Assembly: GCF_000332095.2 (NCBI RefSeq)
Contig: NZ_KI913949.1
Location: forward strand, 4,091,882 to 4,155,881
Reading direction: 5' to 3'
From: Leptolyngbya sp. PCC 6406
GTDB lineage: Bacteria > Cyanobacteriota > Cyanobacteriia > Phormidesmidales > Phormidesmidaceae
Length of the DNA stretch: 64,000 nucleotides
Position numbers and translations under genes: made by a program
Notes under the pieces: generated by a model
What the model was told of the DNA's origin: nothing
The model's input: the letters and a program-made list of their open reading frames with translations, nothing else
The model's database searches: none
Shown here: in pieces, positions 43,832-52,919 of the stretch
How the letters are laid out: the number at the start of each line of letters is the position of its first letter
Position numbering within the stretch: the first letter of the stretch is position 1

Positions 43832-44110
43832 CTACCGCAGGGCGTAAATCAGTCCACTATTGTCGCACCAGCCCAACATTTTCCGGTCCCCTCTCCCCGT
43901 GGGAGAGGGCTAGGGTGAGGGGCCGAGTGTGCCACGATGGAACGGCCAGGGTATTTCCGCCGCCCAGTATTACTACCGCAGGGCATAAATCAGTCTACTA
44001 TTGTCGCACCAGCCCAACATTTTCCGGTCCCCTCTCCCCGTGGGAGAGGGCTAGGGTGAGGGGCCGAGTGTGCCACGATGGAACGGCCAGGGTATTTCCG
44101 CCGCCCACTA
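43832..44110. repeat. Dispersed repeat family A, two tandem copies
   Basis: Two nearly identical copies with a period of 141 bp (for example ACCGCAGGGC at 43834 and ACCGCAGGGC at 43975), preceded by the last roughly 20 bp of a third copy (43814-43833). Each holds a CCCCTCTCCCCGTGGGAGAG centre. With the heptanucleotide repeat they fill the gap 43556-44115; there is no gene. Confidence 0.92.
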
Positions 44111-44115
44111 GGTAA

Positions 44116-45384
44116 CTAGGAAATCGGGTCTTGGGGCTGCTGGCCGTGGCGAGAACTACGGCTGCGATTGAGGTGGTAAGCCTCTGACTTAGCCCGCTTG
44201 CGGGCCACCATACCTTGGCCCTTCGTACCAAAGGCTGTGGACAGGTCCTCCAGCGCTTCACCTTCCGCCGCGATCGCGGCGGAAGCAGGGGCCGCTCTGA
44301 GCAACTCACCAGTTTGGCGTAGGGATGCCGCCGCGCTCCCAAAGTCACCAACATCGGCAAAGGCCACGGCCTCCTGGCGAGCACGGGCAGCCATCAGCAG
44401 CGCCACCTGTTCTTGCACCTCCCCATGGGCCGGGAAGTCGCTCATTTGCTCAGGGCTAACCACCGGCAGATATAGTCCTGCCTCCAGTTGTTGGGGTTCC
44501 GCTTGGTCCGGGGTCTGCCACCGCAGTTGCACCTGTAAGACCTGGGTGCCCATGGACAGGGCCGGAATCTGTAGGCGCAAGGCTACATACAGGGGGGTAC
44601 CAAGGGTCAGATTGGGCAACTTCAAGGCCCCTTCGGGCGTGCGCTCCAGATCATTCAAGATATCGCTGATCACCCCCTGAGCCTGGGGGTTCAGGCTCAG
44701 GGTGACACTATGGCCGAGAGTGGTCGCCAGCCCCTGTAACTCAGCTTCAAAGATGGCGGGCAATTGATCCGGGGACTCGATATGGAAGAAATTACCGTCG
44801 CCGCTACGGGCCATCGCTTCCAGCAGATTTTCGTCATAGTCAGTCCCGACCCCCAGAGCGGTGGTGGTAATCCCCCGCTGCATTAACCCGTGCACATCCT
44901 GAGCGATCGCATCAGGATTCGTTTCCCCTACATTCGCTAATCCATCCGACAGGAGAATGACTCGGTTCAAATGGGCCGGGTTGAGGTATTGACTCACCTG
45001 CATGCCCCCATTCACCCAGCCGCCATGGAGGGCGGTGGAACTACCGGGGCGAATGCGGTGCACTTGGTCGATGAGTCGTTGTTTATCGGTGGCAAGGGTA
45101 CTGGGAATTTCTGTCTGAACGTGGGTGTCAAACAGGGTAAGGCTGAGGCGATCGCTGGGTAGCAGTTGCTCAATGCCATAGGCAATGGCCCGACGGGCGT
45201 AGTCGATTTTGGCCCCCTGCATGGACCCAGAACGGTCTAGGACAAAGCCCAGATTGAGGGGAGGACGGTCGGGCAGGGCGGTAACCGCCGGCGGGGTGAT
45301 TTTCACCAGCACATCCAGCGTGATGGAGCGCTGGGCGGCGATCGCCCCATGCATGGGGATGATGGAGAGGATGGGTTGACTCAT
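44116..45384 (-). CDS. VWA-domain protein
   Basis: The 422-aa protein contains a von Willebrand factor A domain (about residues 42-215) with an intact MIDAS: Asp50, Ser52 and Ser54 in LGFVLDRSGSMQGAKIDYAR, a central threonine region and LSDGLANVGETNPDAIAQDV. A beta-rich domain (about 220-330) and a helical C-terminal region (ALLMAARARQEAVAFADVGD, about 335-405) follow. No signal peptide, so it is probably cytoplasmic; VWA domains bind metal and partner proteins. The gene overlaps the upstream MerR-like gene by 4 bases, so the two form a translationally coupled unit. The target is unknown; a MoxR-type ATPase, the usual partner, is not nearby. Confidence 0.88.
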   Translation of the reverse strand: MSQPILSIIPMHGAIAAQRSITLDVLVKITPPAVTALPDRPPLNLGFVLDRSGSMQGAKIDYARRAIAYGIEQLLPSDRLSLTLFDTHVQTEIPSTLATDKQRLIDQVHRIRPGSSTALHGGWVNGGMQVSQYLNPAHLNRVILLSDGLANVGETNPDAIAQDVHGLMQRGITTTALGVGTDYDENLLEAMARSGDGNFFHIESPDQLPAIFEAELQGLATTLGHSVTLSLNPQAQGVISDILNDLERTPEGALKLPNLTLGTPLYVALRLQIPALSMGTQVLQVQLRWQTPDQAEPQQLEAGLYLPVVSPEQMSDFPAHGEVQEQVALLMAARARQEAVAFADVGDFGSAAASLRQTGELLRAAPASAAIAAEGEALEDLSTAFGTKGQGMVARKRAKSEAYHLNRSRSSRHGQQPQDPIS

Positions 45385-46061
45385 GGAGCAGACCTCTTGG
45401 CTTGAAATAGGGGTTTGAGCATTTGAGCGATCAGTTGCAGCAGATTCTCAAGCTCTTGAGGGGTGCTGGGGGGGACAAAGTCCTCCCGCACCTGTACTTC
45501 TAACCCCGGTAGCACCGTTACCCGTCGCCAGCGGGAAACGGGGGAGCCCCACTCTGGGGCAACCAGGGATTCAGCGGTAGACCGTTGGGGTGCCGGGGCG
45601 GCGGGCGGCGGCATAGACCGAGCAGATCTGGCTGCTGGTGGGGCCGCTGGTGGGGCCGTGCGTGCTTGTACCGATTGCAAAAAGGCCAAGGCGGGATTCG
45701 CCGCTGCCACGGTGAGCTGCATGCCCCCCTGGAGCAACGCTTCCAAATCGGGATTGGCTTTAATCGTGATGGGCTGGATGGCGGTGGTGCTGTAACCCTC
45801 CGGAAGTAAACGGCGCACGATCAGCAATTGCAGCAGATGGCGATAGGTATACCGGGCTTCTCGCCCCTGCCGTTGGGGGCGATCGACGACCCCCTGGGTG
45901 GTGTAATACCGCACCAGTCGCGGGTTCACCGTTTCCGGTGGGTGCGCTTGGGGGTCAGTGGCATTGGGAAGAAACTGGGGCAGAAGGTGGTTCGATACCT
46001 CTACAAAGGTCTCCAAATCCCACTCGGGGTTGGCCTGGGCAATCTGCTGCAATGTGCTCAT
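45381..46061 (-). CDS. MerR-like transcriptional regulator coupled to VWA gene
   Basis: The 226-aa protein has a winged helix of MerR type at about residues 45-95 (RLVRYYTTQGVVDRPQRQGR, EARYTYRHLLQLLIVRRLLP), followed by an alanine/proline-rich linker. A short C-terminal helical region (QELENLLQLIAQMLKPLFQA) may oligomerise or contact the VWA protein. No effector-binding cysteines are present, so a metal sensor is unlikely. It is the first gene of the pair; its 3' end overlaps the VWA start (ATGA type). The predicted promoter directly upstream carries a dyad that could be its own operator. Why a MerR regulator is fused by coupling to a VWA protein is not known to me. Confidence 0.8.
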   Translation of the reverse strand: MSTLQQIAQANPEWDLETFVEVSNHLLPQFLPNATDPQAHPPETVNPRLVRYYTTQGVVDRPQRQGREARYTYRHLLQLLIVRRLLPEGYSTTAIQPITIKANPDLEALLQGGMQLTVAAANPALAFLQSVQARTAPPAAPPAARSARSMPPPAAPAPQRSTAESLVAPEWGSPVSRWRRVTVLPGLEVQVREDFVPPSTPQELENLLQLIAQMLKPLFQAKRSAP

Positions 46062-46067
46062 GGCCCT

Positions 46068-46096
46068 ATGGTAATCACGACAATATGGATTGTCAA
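46068..46096 (-). promoter_or_regulatory. Promoter with dyad, predicted leaderless, for MerR/VWA operon
   Basis: On the minus strand TTGACA (46091-46096), a 17-bp spacer and TACCAT (46068-46073) form a good sigma-70 promoter. The dyad GACAAT-ATGG-ATTGTC (46079-46094) overlaps the -35 and spacer. Only six bases separate the -10 from the ATG at 46061, so the transcript should start at or next to the start codon. Confidence 0.65.
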
Positions 46097-46242
46097 TGAC
46101 AGCCTATTTGCCTGGATGGTGACGCGATCGCAATTATCCCAAAATTCAGTCGAACCTAATGGCACCATAATGCTGAGAGGCCGCGATGGTCTCCGATCGG
46201 CCAAAGGCCATCCCATTCCGGACCCGAGATCCCCTACCGACT

Positions 46243-47853
46243 ATGCTCCGCCTCAAGGAAATCAAACTACCGCTAGATCATCCCGAAGCTGCCCTTCAGG
46301 AGGTGATCCTCAAAAAGCTACACCTTGCCGCCGCTGACTTGACCCGCTACACCATCTTCAAGCGCAGCTATGATGCCCGCAAAAAGGGGCAGATCACCCT
46401 GGTCTACATCGTTGACATCGAGACGCCGAAGGAAAAGGCCCTCCTGAAACGGTTCAAAAAAGACCCCCAGGTGGCCATCACCCCAGACCTCACCTACCGT
46501 CCTGTCCTCCAGACTCCTGGGGATCTGCCCTTGCGCCCGATCGTGATTGGCACCGGACCCTGTGGCATGTTCGCAGGGTTGCTGCTGGCGCAGATGGGCC
46601 TGCGACCTCTCTTGCTAGAGCGGGGGAAATCCGTGCGCGATCGCAGTGTGGATACCTTTGGCTTCTGGCTCAAAAAACGCCTCAACCCCGAGTCAAACGC
46701 CCAGTTTGGTGAGGGGGGCGCAGGCACCTTTTCCGATGGCAAACTCTACAGCCAGGTCAGCGACCCGAAACACTACGGGCGTAAGGTGTTGACCGAGCTG
46801 GTGAATGCGGGGGCCTCCCCAGAAATTCTCTACATTAACAAACCCCACATCGGCACCTATCGCCTGGTCAAAATTGTGCAAAATTTGCGGGCCACCATCG
46901 AAGCGCTGGGGGGCGAAATCCGCTTTCAAAGTCGGGTCCAGGATATCGACATTGATCAGGGTCGGGTGCGCGGCGTCACCCTGGAAAATGGGGAATACCT
47001 GGCCTGCGATCGCGTGGTGTTGGCCATTGGTCACAGTGCCCGCGATACCTTTGAAATGTTGCTGGATCGCGGTGTTTACATCGAGCCCAAACCCTTTTCC
47101 ATTGGCTTTCGCATCGAGCATCCGCAATCGCTGATCGATCGCTGCCGCTTTGGCGATCAGGCGGGGCATCCCCGCTTGGGGGCGGCGGATTACAAGCTGG
47201 TACACCACTGCCAGAATGGGCGATCGGTCTACAGCTTTTGCATGTGTCCGGGGGGCAAGGTCGTCGCGGCGGCCTCGGAGCCGGGGCGGTTGGTGACCAA
47301 CGGCATGAGCGAATATGCCCGGAATGAGTCCAACGCCAACAGCGCGATCGTGGTGGGCATCATCCCAGAGGTGGACTATCCCGAGGGGCCGCTGGCGGGC
47401 ATAGCCTTGCAGCGGCAGTTGGAGGAACGGGCCTTTGCCCTAGGCGGTGGCACCTATGAGGCTCCCGGTCAACTGGTGGGGGATTTTCTCGCCCAGCGTC
47501 CGTCCACGGCCTTTGGGTCGGTGCATCCCTCCTACAAACCAGGGGTGAAGCTGGGGGATTTGGGGGGGAGTTTGCCGGAATATGCGATCGCGGCCATCCG
47601 CGAAGCCCTGCCTGCCTTTGACAAAAAAATCCACGGGTTTGCCATGGCCGATGCGGTGTTGACGGGGGTTGAAACCCGCACGTCTTCACCCATCCGCATC
47701 AAGCGCAATGAACACTACGAAAGTGTGAATACGGCGGGGCTCTATCCCGCCGGAGAAGGCGCGGGCTATGCTGGGGGCATTCTGTCGGCGGGCATTGATG
47801 GCATTCGAGTAGCGGAGGCAGTGGCCTTGAGTTTGGTGTCGGATGGAAAATAA
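46243..47853 (+). CDS. FAD-dependent dehydrogenase (COG2509-like)
   Basis: From ATG 46243 the protein is 536 aa. An N-terminal alpha/beta domain (about residues 1-95: LRLKEIKLPLDHPEAALQEV, LTRYTIFKRSYDARKKGQIT) precedes a Rossmann FAD domain PIVIGTGPCGMFAGLLLAQM (about 103) with a LLLERGKSVRDRS acidic end. Further landmarks are FGEGGAGTFSDGKLYSQVSD, VLAIGHSARDTFEMLL and a C-terminal GLYPAGEGAGYAGGILSAGI. This is the uncharacterised FAD-dependent dehydrogenase family COG2509, widespread in cyanobacteria and plastids. The reaction is unknown. The frame opens 19 codons earlier; the MLRLKEI start matches the family. It is divergent from the MerR/VWA operon. Confidence 0.9.
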   Translation: MLRLKEIKLPLDHPEAALQEVILKKLHLAAADLTRYTIFKRSYDARKKGQITLVYIVDIETPKEKALLKRFKKDPQVAITPDLTYRPVLQTPGDLPLRPIVIGTGPCGMFAGLLLAQMGLRPLLLERGKSVRDRSVDTFGFWLKKRLNPESNAQFGEGGAGTFSDGKLYSQVSDPKHYGRKVLTELVNAGASPEILYINKPHIGTYRLVKIVQNLRATIEALGGEIRFQSRVQDIDIDQGRVRGVTLENGEYLACDRVVLAIGHSARDTFEMLLDRGVYIEPKPFSIGFRIEHPQSLIDRCRFGDQAGHPRLGAADYKLVHHCQNGRSVYSFCMCPGGKVVAAASEPGRLVTNGMSEYARNESNANSAIVVGIIPEVDYPEGPLAGIALQRQLEERAFALGGGTYEAPGQLVGDFLAQRPSTAFGSVHPSYKPGVKLGDLGGSLPEYAIAAIREALPAFDKKIHGFAMADAVLTGVETRTSSPIRIKRNEHYESVNTAGLYPAGEGAGYAGGILSAGIDGIRVAEAVALSLVSDGK

Positions 47854-47859
47854 GCCAGA

Positions 47860-48123
47860 TTTCGCGGCCCATACGCCGCCGCAAGACCGACCAGAGCAGT
47901 GGCATAAAAGGCAATTTGCAGAGAATGGCCTATCGGCTTCTTGTCCCATTTATCGACAAAATTCGAGGTAGTCATCTACGGAATCCTGAAAGGCTTGTTT
48001 GGCTTCTGCAACGGTATCCCCTTGGAACGTGACCACATCACGAATATCAAGCACGCGCCCAAAGATGATGCCTGCCTCTTCATCAATTTCAAGCTGCCCG
48101 GTATAGCCTTTGTAGCTCAACAT
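47860..48123 (-). pseudogene. Broken HicB-family antitoxin
   Basis: ATG at 48123 opens MLSYKGYTGQLEIDEEAGII followed by FGRVLDIRDVVTFQGDTVAE and QAFQDSVDDYLEFCR, a textbook HicB N-terminal domain. A TAA (47950-47952) stops it at residue 57, exactly where family members continue with a GxEPxKPFSGK stretch. Reading through gives GQEADRPFSAN, after which the frame is lost and no ribbon-helix-helix remains. A short upstream frame ending IIHSVRIEEAE overlaps the end of cas3 and may be the last residues of a lost toxin. The 57-aa product might still be made. Confidence 0.7.
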
Positions 48124-48189
48124 AATCAAAAGGGTTACTCAGCTTCTTCAATACGTACTGAATGGATTATTCGAGTTTTTCCAGAAGAT

Positions 48190-50256
48190 CTATATGACAC
48201 TTGCTTGTAACATCTCGGAAGCACCGAAGTCTTTGCTGTAGAAGGATAAAGGCCAAATCGTAAGACCACAAGCATGTTTTTCTGCCAGAGGCTCCCATTT
48301 TATTGGCAAATTTATTGTATAGGGTTGTAGACTTCTCCATTGTGACTCAGATAAACTTTCAGAAAGTAGTAATTGGTCCATTAATTCCATGCCTTTTCCC
48401 CAAGGAACAAAAGCTGAAAATTGATGAGTATCTTCAATGATTTTAAATTTTTCCTCGACCTGTTCAAACTTTAAGTTACGACGCAAACTCTGAATTTCAT
48501 ACTTGTCACCAGAGAGGGCATCATAGCACTTGGAATAATACAGGGCAATCATATCCAGGAGATCGCTATTTAAATCGTGTGTTTTTAGAACTTCTTGAGT
48601 TATGTTGCTCCGAGCCCTGTAGTCACTAGATGGATAATTTGCACCATCTAAATTGAAAATCTGAACGACAGCATTTTGCCAAGGCAGTTTATTCTCTCGA
48701 TTACAGCGTCCAGATGCTTGAATTATGCTGTCTAGGGGTGCCATTTGACGTAATACCAAGGGGAAATCCAGATCAATTCCTGCCTCAACGACCTGAGTGC
48801 TAATCACGTGACATGATTGAGGGTTGCTAGGATCAAGACGGCGAAGAATTTCTTCTAGTACTTGCTGACGATGGGCAGGAACCATCCGTGCCGATAAATG
48901 AAACCAATTGCCGTCGATATTATCAGACAGCGACAAAAATCCTTCTTTTGAAAGTTTAGTAGTGTTGACAATTGTGAGTGATTGCTTGTTAGAAGCAATA
49001 CAGTCTATTAAATTAGGCCATTGCCAGTTGTCAAAACTAACTTTGTAGTTCACACGACGAGTTTGCTCAAAAAAATACTCGCATTTAGCATCAGAAATAA
49101 TGTCGATGCATTGCCGATCGAATTCTTTGTCGATATTTCTGAAACTAGGTTGGGTAGCTGACATCAAAAGAACTGAGCAACCCCAATCATCCACCAAGCT
49201 TCTTAAAACATCTAGAATTGGTCGAGCATATTCCAATGGAATCGTTTGTGCTTCGTCGATTAGAATGCAACGCCTCATTAAGTGGGAAAGTTTACGGCAC
49301 TTTGCTGGCGAGCGGGCAAATAAGGATTCATAAAACTGAACTCCAGATGTACAAATTACTGGCTTGTCCCATCGCTCAGTGGTAAGTTTGTAATCTGCTG
49401 CTTCCTCTTCCGAGGGCTGAAAATCACTGTAGTGGGCTAGAACAGGAACATTAAGTGCTTTGCAATAAACCTTCCATGTCTGGTCAATAACACTCTTGAG
49501 GGGGCCAACATACAAAATGCCTTCCAAATCAGTATTTGCTTGACAATGAGCGATCGCAAACTGGAGAGATGCCATCGTTTTACCTACTCCAGTAGGGCCT
49601 GTTAGCCGGAATAGCCCACGAGGTAATGCTGCTTTCGCCATACAATCAGCAGCAAACTCACGCCGTAACTCAGCAAGTGTGCCGTCAGAATGACGAGGAT
49701 TGAAACACGTGGAAAGTGTAGATATCAAAGACGCTCCGTTCGAGTCAGATGGAGCGATACCCGCAGCGTCAATCCGGTCTGCATCGACTAAACAACCAAA
49801 GAGCATCCGAATTGCTAGTTCTTGACGCTCCTTTCTCCGTCTTCCCTGAAAATTGAACTCAGGCAGCTCAACTGGCAAGAAACCAGCAATTTCTGCCACT
49901 GCCTCATCTTTGGCAGCTTCCCAATCTTTTGCACGTTCAGTAAAGTCATCTCCCTCAAGGTGTTGTTTGTCTCTCAACCCTCCATGATGCCCAGCGATCA
50001 CAAACGTTAGAGAGGGAACAGCCAATGGTCGCTTGGTTAGTGATCGAGCCAGCATAGCCCCATGTGGGCTGTGCGGCACTCTTCGCCCACCGTCTAGAAG
50101 ATAGTTCTGCCACTGTTGCAAAATTTTGCCGAGGTCATGCCACAGTCCCGCGTAGTAACCAACCTCCTTCCACTGGGGTGGGAGTCGTAAGGCTGTTTTG
50201 TCAGCTACACCAAGCAGATGATCTTTAAGTAACTGCCCTGGCCGCGCATATTTCAT
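48190..50256 (-). CDS. cas3: CRISPR-associated helicase/nuclease Cas3 (type I-C)
   Basis: Cas3 is recruited by the Cascade complex and degrades the target strand. The 688-aa protein has an N-terminal HD nuclease with AGLWHDLGKILQQWQNYL (about residue 36), HSPHGAMLA and FVIAGHHGG, then a superfamily 2 helicase. The helicase shows Walker A LTGPTGVGKTMASLQF (about 215), box II LIDEAQTIP (DEAQ rather than DEAH), SATQPSF, QVVEAGIDLDFPL and QASGRCNREN. It is somewhat shorter than many I-C Cas3 proteins. Unusually it points away from cas5-cas8c-cas7 instead of leading them. A 60-nt spot count gives about 47% GC, below the flanking genes. The C-terminus overlaps a toxin-antitoxin remnant. Confidence 0.95.
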   Translation of the reverse strand: MKYARPGQLLKDHLLGVADKTALRLPPQWKEVGYYAGLWHDLGKILQQWQNYLLDGGRRVPHSPHGAMLARSLTKRPLAVPSLTFVIAGHHGGLRDKQHLEGDDFTERAKDWEAAKDEAVAEIAGFLPVELPEFNFQGRRRKERQELAIRMLFGCLVDADRIDAAGIAPSDSNGASLISTLSTCFNPRHSDGTLAELRREFAADCMAKAALPRGLFRLTGPTGVGKTMASLQFAIAHCQANTDLEGILYVGPLKSVIDQTWKVYCKALNVPVLAHYSDFQPSEEEAADYKLTTERWDKPVICTSGVQFYESLFARSPAKCRKLSHLMRRCILIDEAQTIPLEYARPILDVLRSLVDDWGCSVLLMSATQPSFRNIDKEFDRQCIDIISDAKCEYFFEQTRRVNYKVSFDNWQWPNLIDCIASNKQSLTIVNTTKLSKEGFLSLSDNIDGNWFHLSARMVPAHRQQVLEEILRRLDPSNPQSCHVISTQVVEAGIDLDFPLVLRQMAPLDSIIQASGRCNRENKLPWQNAVVQIFNLDGANYPSSDYRARSNITQEVLKTHDLNSDLLDMIALYYSKCYDALSGDKYEIQSLRRNLKFEQVEEKFKIIEDTHQFSAFVPWGKGMELMDQLLLSESLSESQWRSLQPYTINLPIKWEPLAEKHACGLTIWPLSFYSKDFGASEMLQASVI

Positions 50257-50364
50257 AAAACTTTATGCCCTAGACGTACGCATGAACTAATATAGGCGAT
50301 ATTACTTTCGCCAGAACAGAAGAACTGATGGGCTGTATACATGGTTGCCAAGGAGGTGGGCTCT

Positions 50365-51063
50365 ATGAGCCATAAGCGACCTTATCGCATCAAAGTAGAA
50401 GGGAAATATGCTCTGTTTAGTCGCCCTGAAACGCAGGCAGAGCCGATCTCCTATCCCATCATGCCGCCTACAGCGGCGGAAGGTCTACTCGAAGCCATCT
50501 TCTGGAAGCCGGAATTCGACTGGCATATTTTAGCGATTGATATGCTTGAGCCAGTTCAGTATGCCAATTTCACTCGCAATCATATTAAAGATAGACAACG
50601 GCCTGGTAAAAGCGTCATTGCTAAGGATATGCGGGTTCAAACTCATCAGGCAGTTCTGAAGGATGTTGCCTATGTTATTGAGTGTGACATTCAATTGCGG
50701 TCTGAACTGACAGGCAATATTGGCAAGTATTGTGAACAGTTTGAGCGTCGTATGGACTCTGGAGGGTGTTTTCAGCAGCCCTTTCTAGGCATTCGGGAAT
50801 TTATGGCAGATTTTTCTTGGGCTACCGATGAGGACAGCCTTTGTTTGGATTACCGCGATTGTGGGCGAATGCCATTGAAGATTCATTACGTGCCTGATCC
50901 AGATGGACGTATTCAATGGCGCGATCGCATAACCCGTGAATATGTTCGAGGACGAGCTGAAACCGAATGGTTCGATGCGGAAATAAAAGCGGGTCGGTTA
51001 GTTGAAAAAGCTAGAGACACCCTGCCTTTACCAAGGCATCTGGTTACAAGTGGAGGTATCTGA
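50365..51063 (+). CDS. cas5c: Type I-C Cas5 (Cas5d), crRNA-processing endoribonuclease
   Basis: In I-C systems, which lack Cas6, Cas5d cleaves the pre-crRNA and stays bound to the 5' handle in Cascade. The 232-aa protein shows the family pattern: YRIKVEGKYALFSRPETQAE, SYPIMPPTAAEGLLEAIFWK, PVQYANFTRNHIKDRQRPG and QQPFLGIREFMADFSW. AAGGAGGTG six bases before ATG 50365 decides this start over the ATG at 50341. The stop codon overlaps the cas8c start (TGATG), so the genes are coupled. Confidence 0.95.
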   Translation: MSHKRPYRIKVEGKYALFSRPETQAEPISYPIMPPTAAEGLLEAIFWKPEFDWHILAIDMLEPVQYANFTRNHIKDRQRPGKSVIAKDMRVQTHQAVLKDVAYVIECDIQLRSELTGNIGKYCEQFERRMDSGGCFQQPFLGIREFMADFSWATDEDSLCLDYRDCGRMPLKIHYVPDPDGRIQWRDRITREYVRGRAETEWFDAEIKAGRLVEKARDTLPLPRHLVTSGGI

Positions 51064-52919
51064 TGTTAAGGGAGTTATATAGCCTTAGTCAGCATGTCGA
51101 AGAAGTATTGCCACCGATTGGATACGGCTTAGTTGAAGCGCATATTGCGATTAGTGTTGATCCTCCAGTCATATTCCTTCCCAAAGTTACAGAAGATTCA
51201 AAAGGGAAAGAACGGCTGGGTGAGAAGCTTTACTTGCCAGACTTTGTGAGATCAAGTAATCATCGGCCTTTAGCAGTAGCAGATACTGCTGATTATATTT
51301 TGGGAATTGGGAAACATGGTCTAATTCGTCGTCCCATGTATTTAGATCTGTTGAAAGAATGCCTCAATGAGACCCAAGATGAAGCCGTTGAGGCGGTATG
51401 GCAAGCAGTTCAAGAACTTGATGTCGAAGCGATACGTAAAAGCTGTAGCCCTTGGTTCGACAAAGGTGAACCTCTAGACAAAGTAAGAATCATCTTTATC
51501 TACAAAGGAGAACTAGTGACGGATCGCTCCTCTGTCCAAAAGTTTTGGGGGCGCAAGTTCACAGAACTTTTGACTTCTTGGGAGGTAAATGACTCAAAGA
51601 AAAAGAAGGCAAATAAGAATTTACTTCCTAATGCTGAACCACAAAGTTTTAGAGAAGGTATCTGTAGCATTACAGGCGATCTTAGACAGTTTGTTGGCCC
51701 CACCTTACCCGTAATGATCAAGGGCGTTCCCAACACTCAGGGCAAGGGTGCGGCATTGATGAGTTTCAACTGCGAGTCTTTTGAATCGCGTCAGTGGAAG
51801 GATTCAGAACACGCACCATTAGGGTTTGAGGTGGCAGAGCGATCGCATCAAATGCTGAATCGCTTACTACGAGAGAAAAGACATTCCTATCAGCAGGGAA
51901 AGACAAAGTTTGTCTACTGGGGAGAGTATGACACTGGGTTAAATCCAGATATTTGGGATAACCCAGACGATCTCTGGGATGACGATTCTGCCACAGTAGC
52001 GCAAATGATATTTATCAGCCCTGAGCAGCCCCAAGGATTTAGTACCGAGGCTTGTAAGTCTGAACGCTTTTACTTGGCAATCTTAACAGGATGTGACGGG
52101 CGAATTGCTATCAGTCGTTGGGATGAATTGACTCCTCAAACAATTGCCGATAACGTTACTCGCTATATTCAAACTCAAAAGGGAATTTCAGGTTACAGAG
52201 CTCGTCCGATTTGGCAATTGGCTGGTGCGTGCTTTCGTGATCCGGCTAAAGAGCAAGTTGATGGCGTTGTCCGAGCACTGGTGAATAATGCCTTGTGGGG
52301 AGCTGCAATTCCTGAATCTATTGTAAGACAAACGATTGAACGCATCTATCTTGACTTGTTTTCGGATAAGCGTGATTTAAAAAAGTATCACGGACGTTAC
52401 TATGCCCGTTTCCAAATTCTTGCTCTGTACTTAGGACTTATGACTGACAAACGACCTTTGGAAATTTCTCGTCGGCTTGGGGCCATTGCCTATCTTATGC
52501 ACCATGCTGAGATGAAAGCACGAAACCTAGATGATCCTGGGAAAACGGGTGTGGCAACCTCTTTAAGAGCACTGGCAACTACACCCAAGCAGGTATTCGG
52601 CAGACTGTATCAGAATGCGATTCTCTATCACTTGCCAGCGCCTTGCAAAGATGGAGAACCTCAAAAACAGGAATCACGTCGCCGTAATCTCAAGCGAACA
52701 GGAAAGTTGATACGTGAAGAATTTGGCAAGTTGGTGGAAATGAATTTATCTCCTGAAACCGACTTGCCGACTACTTTTAGCCTTGACGAAAGTGCTTGGT
52801 TTTATCTGGGTTGGGGAATGCGTGAAGCCACATTTTGGGATGGCGTTGAGAGTAATAAAAGCAACTCAAACGCTGTAGCCGATGACCAAGAAACCATGGA
52901 AACTGAGGACGAAAACTAA
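51063..52919 (+). CDS. cas8c: Type I-C Cascade large subunit Cas8c (Csd1)
   Basis: Cas8c recognises the PAM in I-C Cascade and in many systems also encodes, by internal initiation, a small subunit (Cas11c). The 618-aa protein begins MLRELYSLSQHVEEVLPPIG, the Csd1 start. It contains GEYDTGLNPDIWDNPDDLWD, the conserved middle region with RARPIWQLAGACFRD, and YYARFQILALYLGLMTDKRP and RLGAIAYLMHHAE in the C-terminal part. It overlaps cas5 and cas7 by single-base-shared start/stop codons. A 60-nt spot count gives about 42% GC. Whether an internal Cas11 start exists was not resolved; methionines around residues 470-490 (YLMHHAEMKA) would be in the right region. Confidence 0.94.
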   Translation: MLRELYSLSQHVEEVLPPIGYGLVEAHIAISVDPPVIFLPKVTEDSKGKERLGEKLYLPDFVRSSNHRPLAVADTADYILGIGKHGLIRRPMYLDLLKECLNETQDEAVEAVWQAVQELDVEAIRKSCSPWFDKGEPLDKVRIIFIYKGELVTDRSSVQKFWGRKFTELLTSWEVNDSKKKKANKNLLPNAEPQSFREGICSITGDLRQFVGPTLPVMIKGVPNTQGKGAALMSFNCESFESRQWKDSEHAPLGFEVAERSHQMLNRLLREKRHSYQQGKTKFVYWGEYDTGLNPDIWDNPDDLWDDDSATVAQMIFISPEQPQGFSTEACKSERFYLAILTGCDGRIAISRWDELTPQTIADNVTRYIQTQKGISGYRARPIWQLAGACFRDPAKEQVDGVVRALVNNALWGAAIPESIVRQTIERIYLDLFSDKRDLKKYHGRYYARFQILALYLGLMTDKRPLEISRRLGAIAYLMHHAEMKARNLDDPGKTGVATSLRALATTPKQVFGRLYQNAILYHLPAPCKDGEPQKQESRRRNLKRTGKLIREEFGKLVEMNLSPETDLPTTFSLDESAWFYLGWGMREATFWDGVESNKSNSNAVADDQETMETEDEN

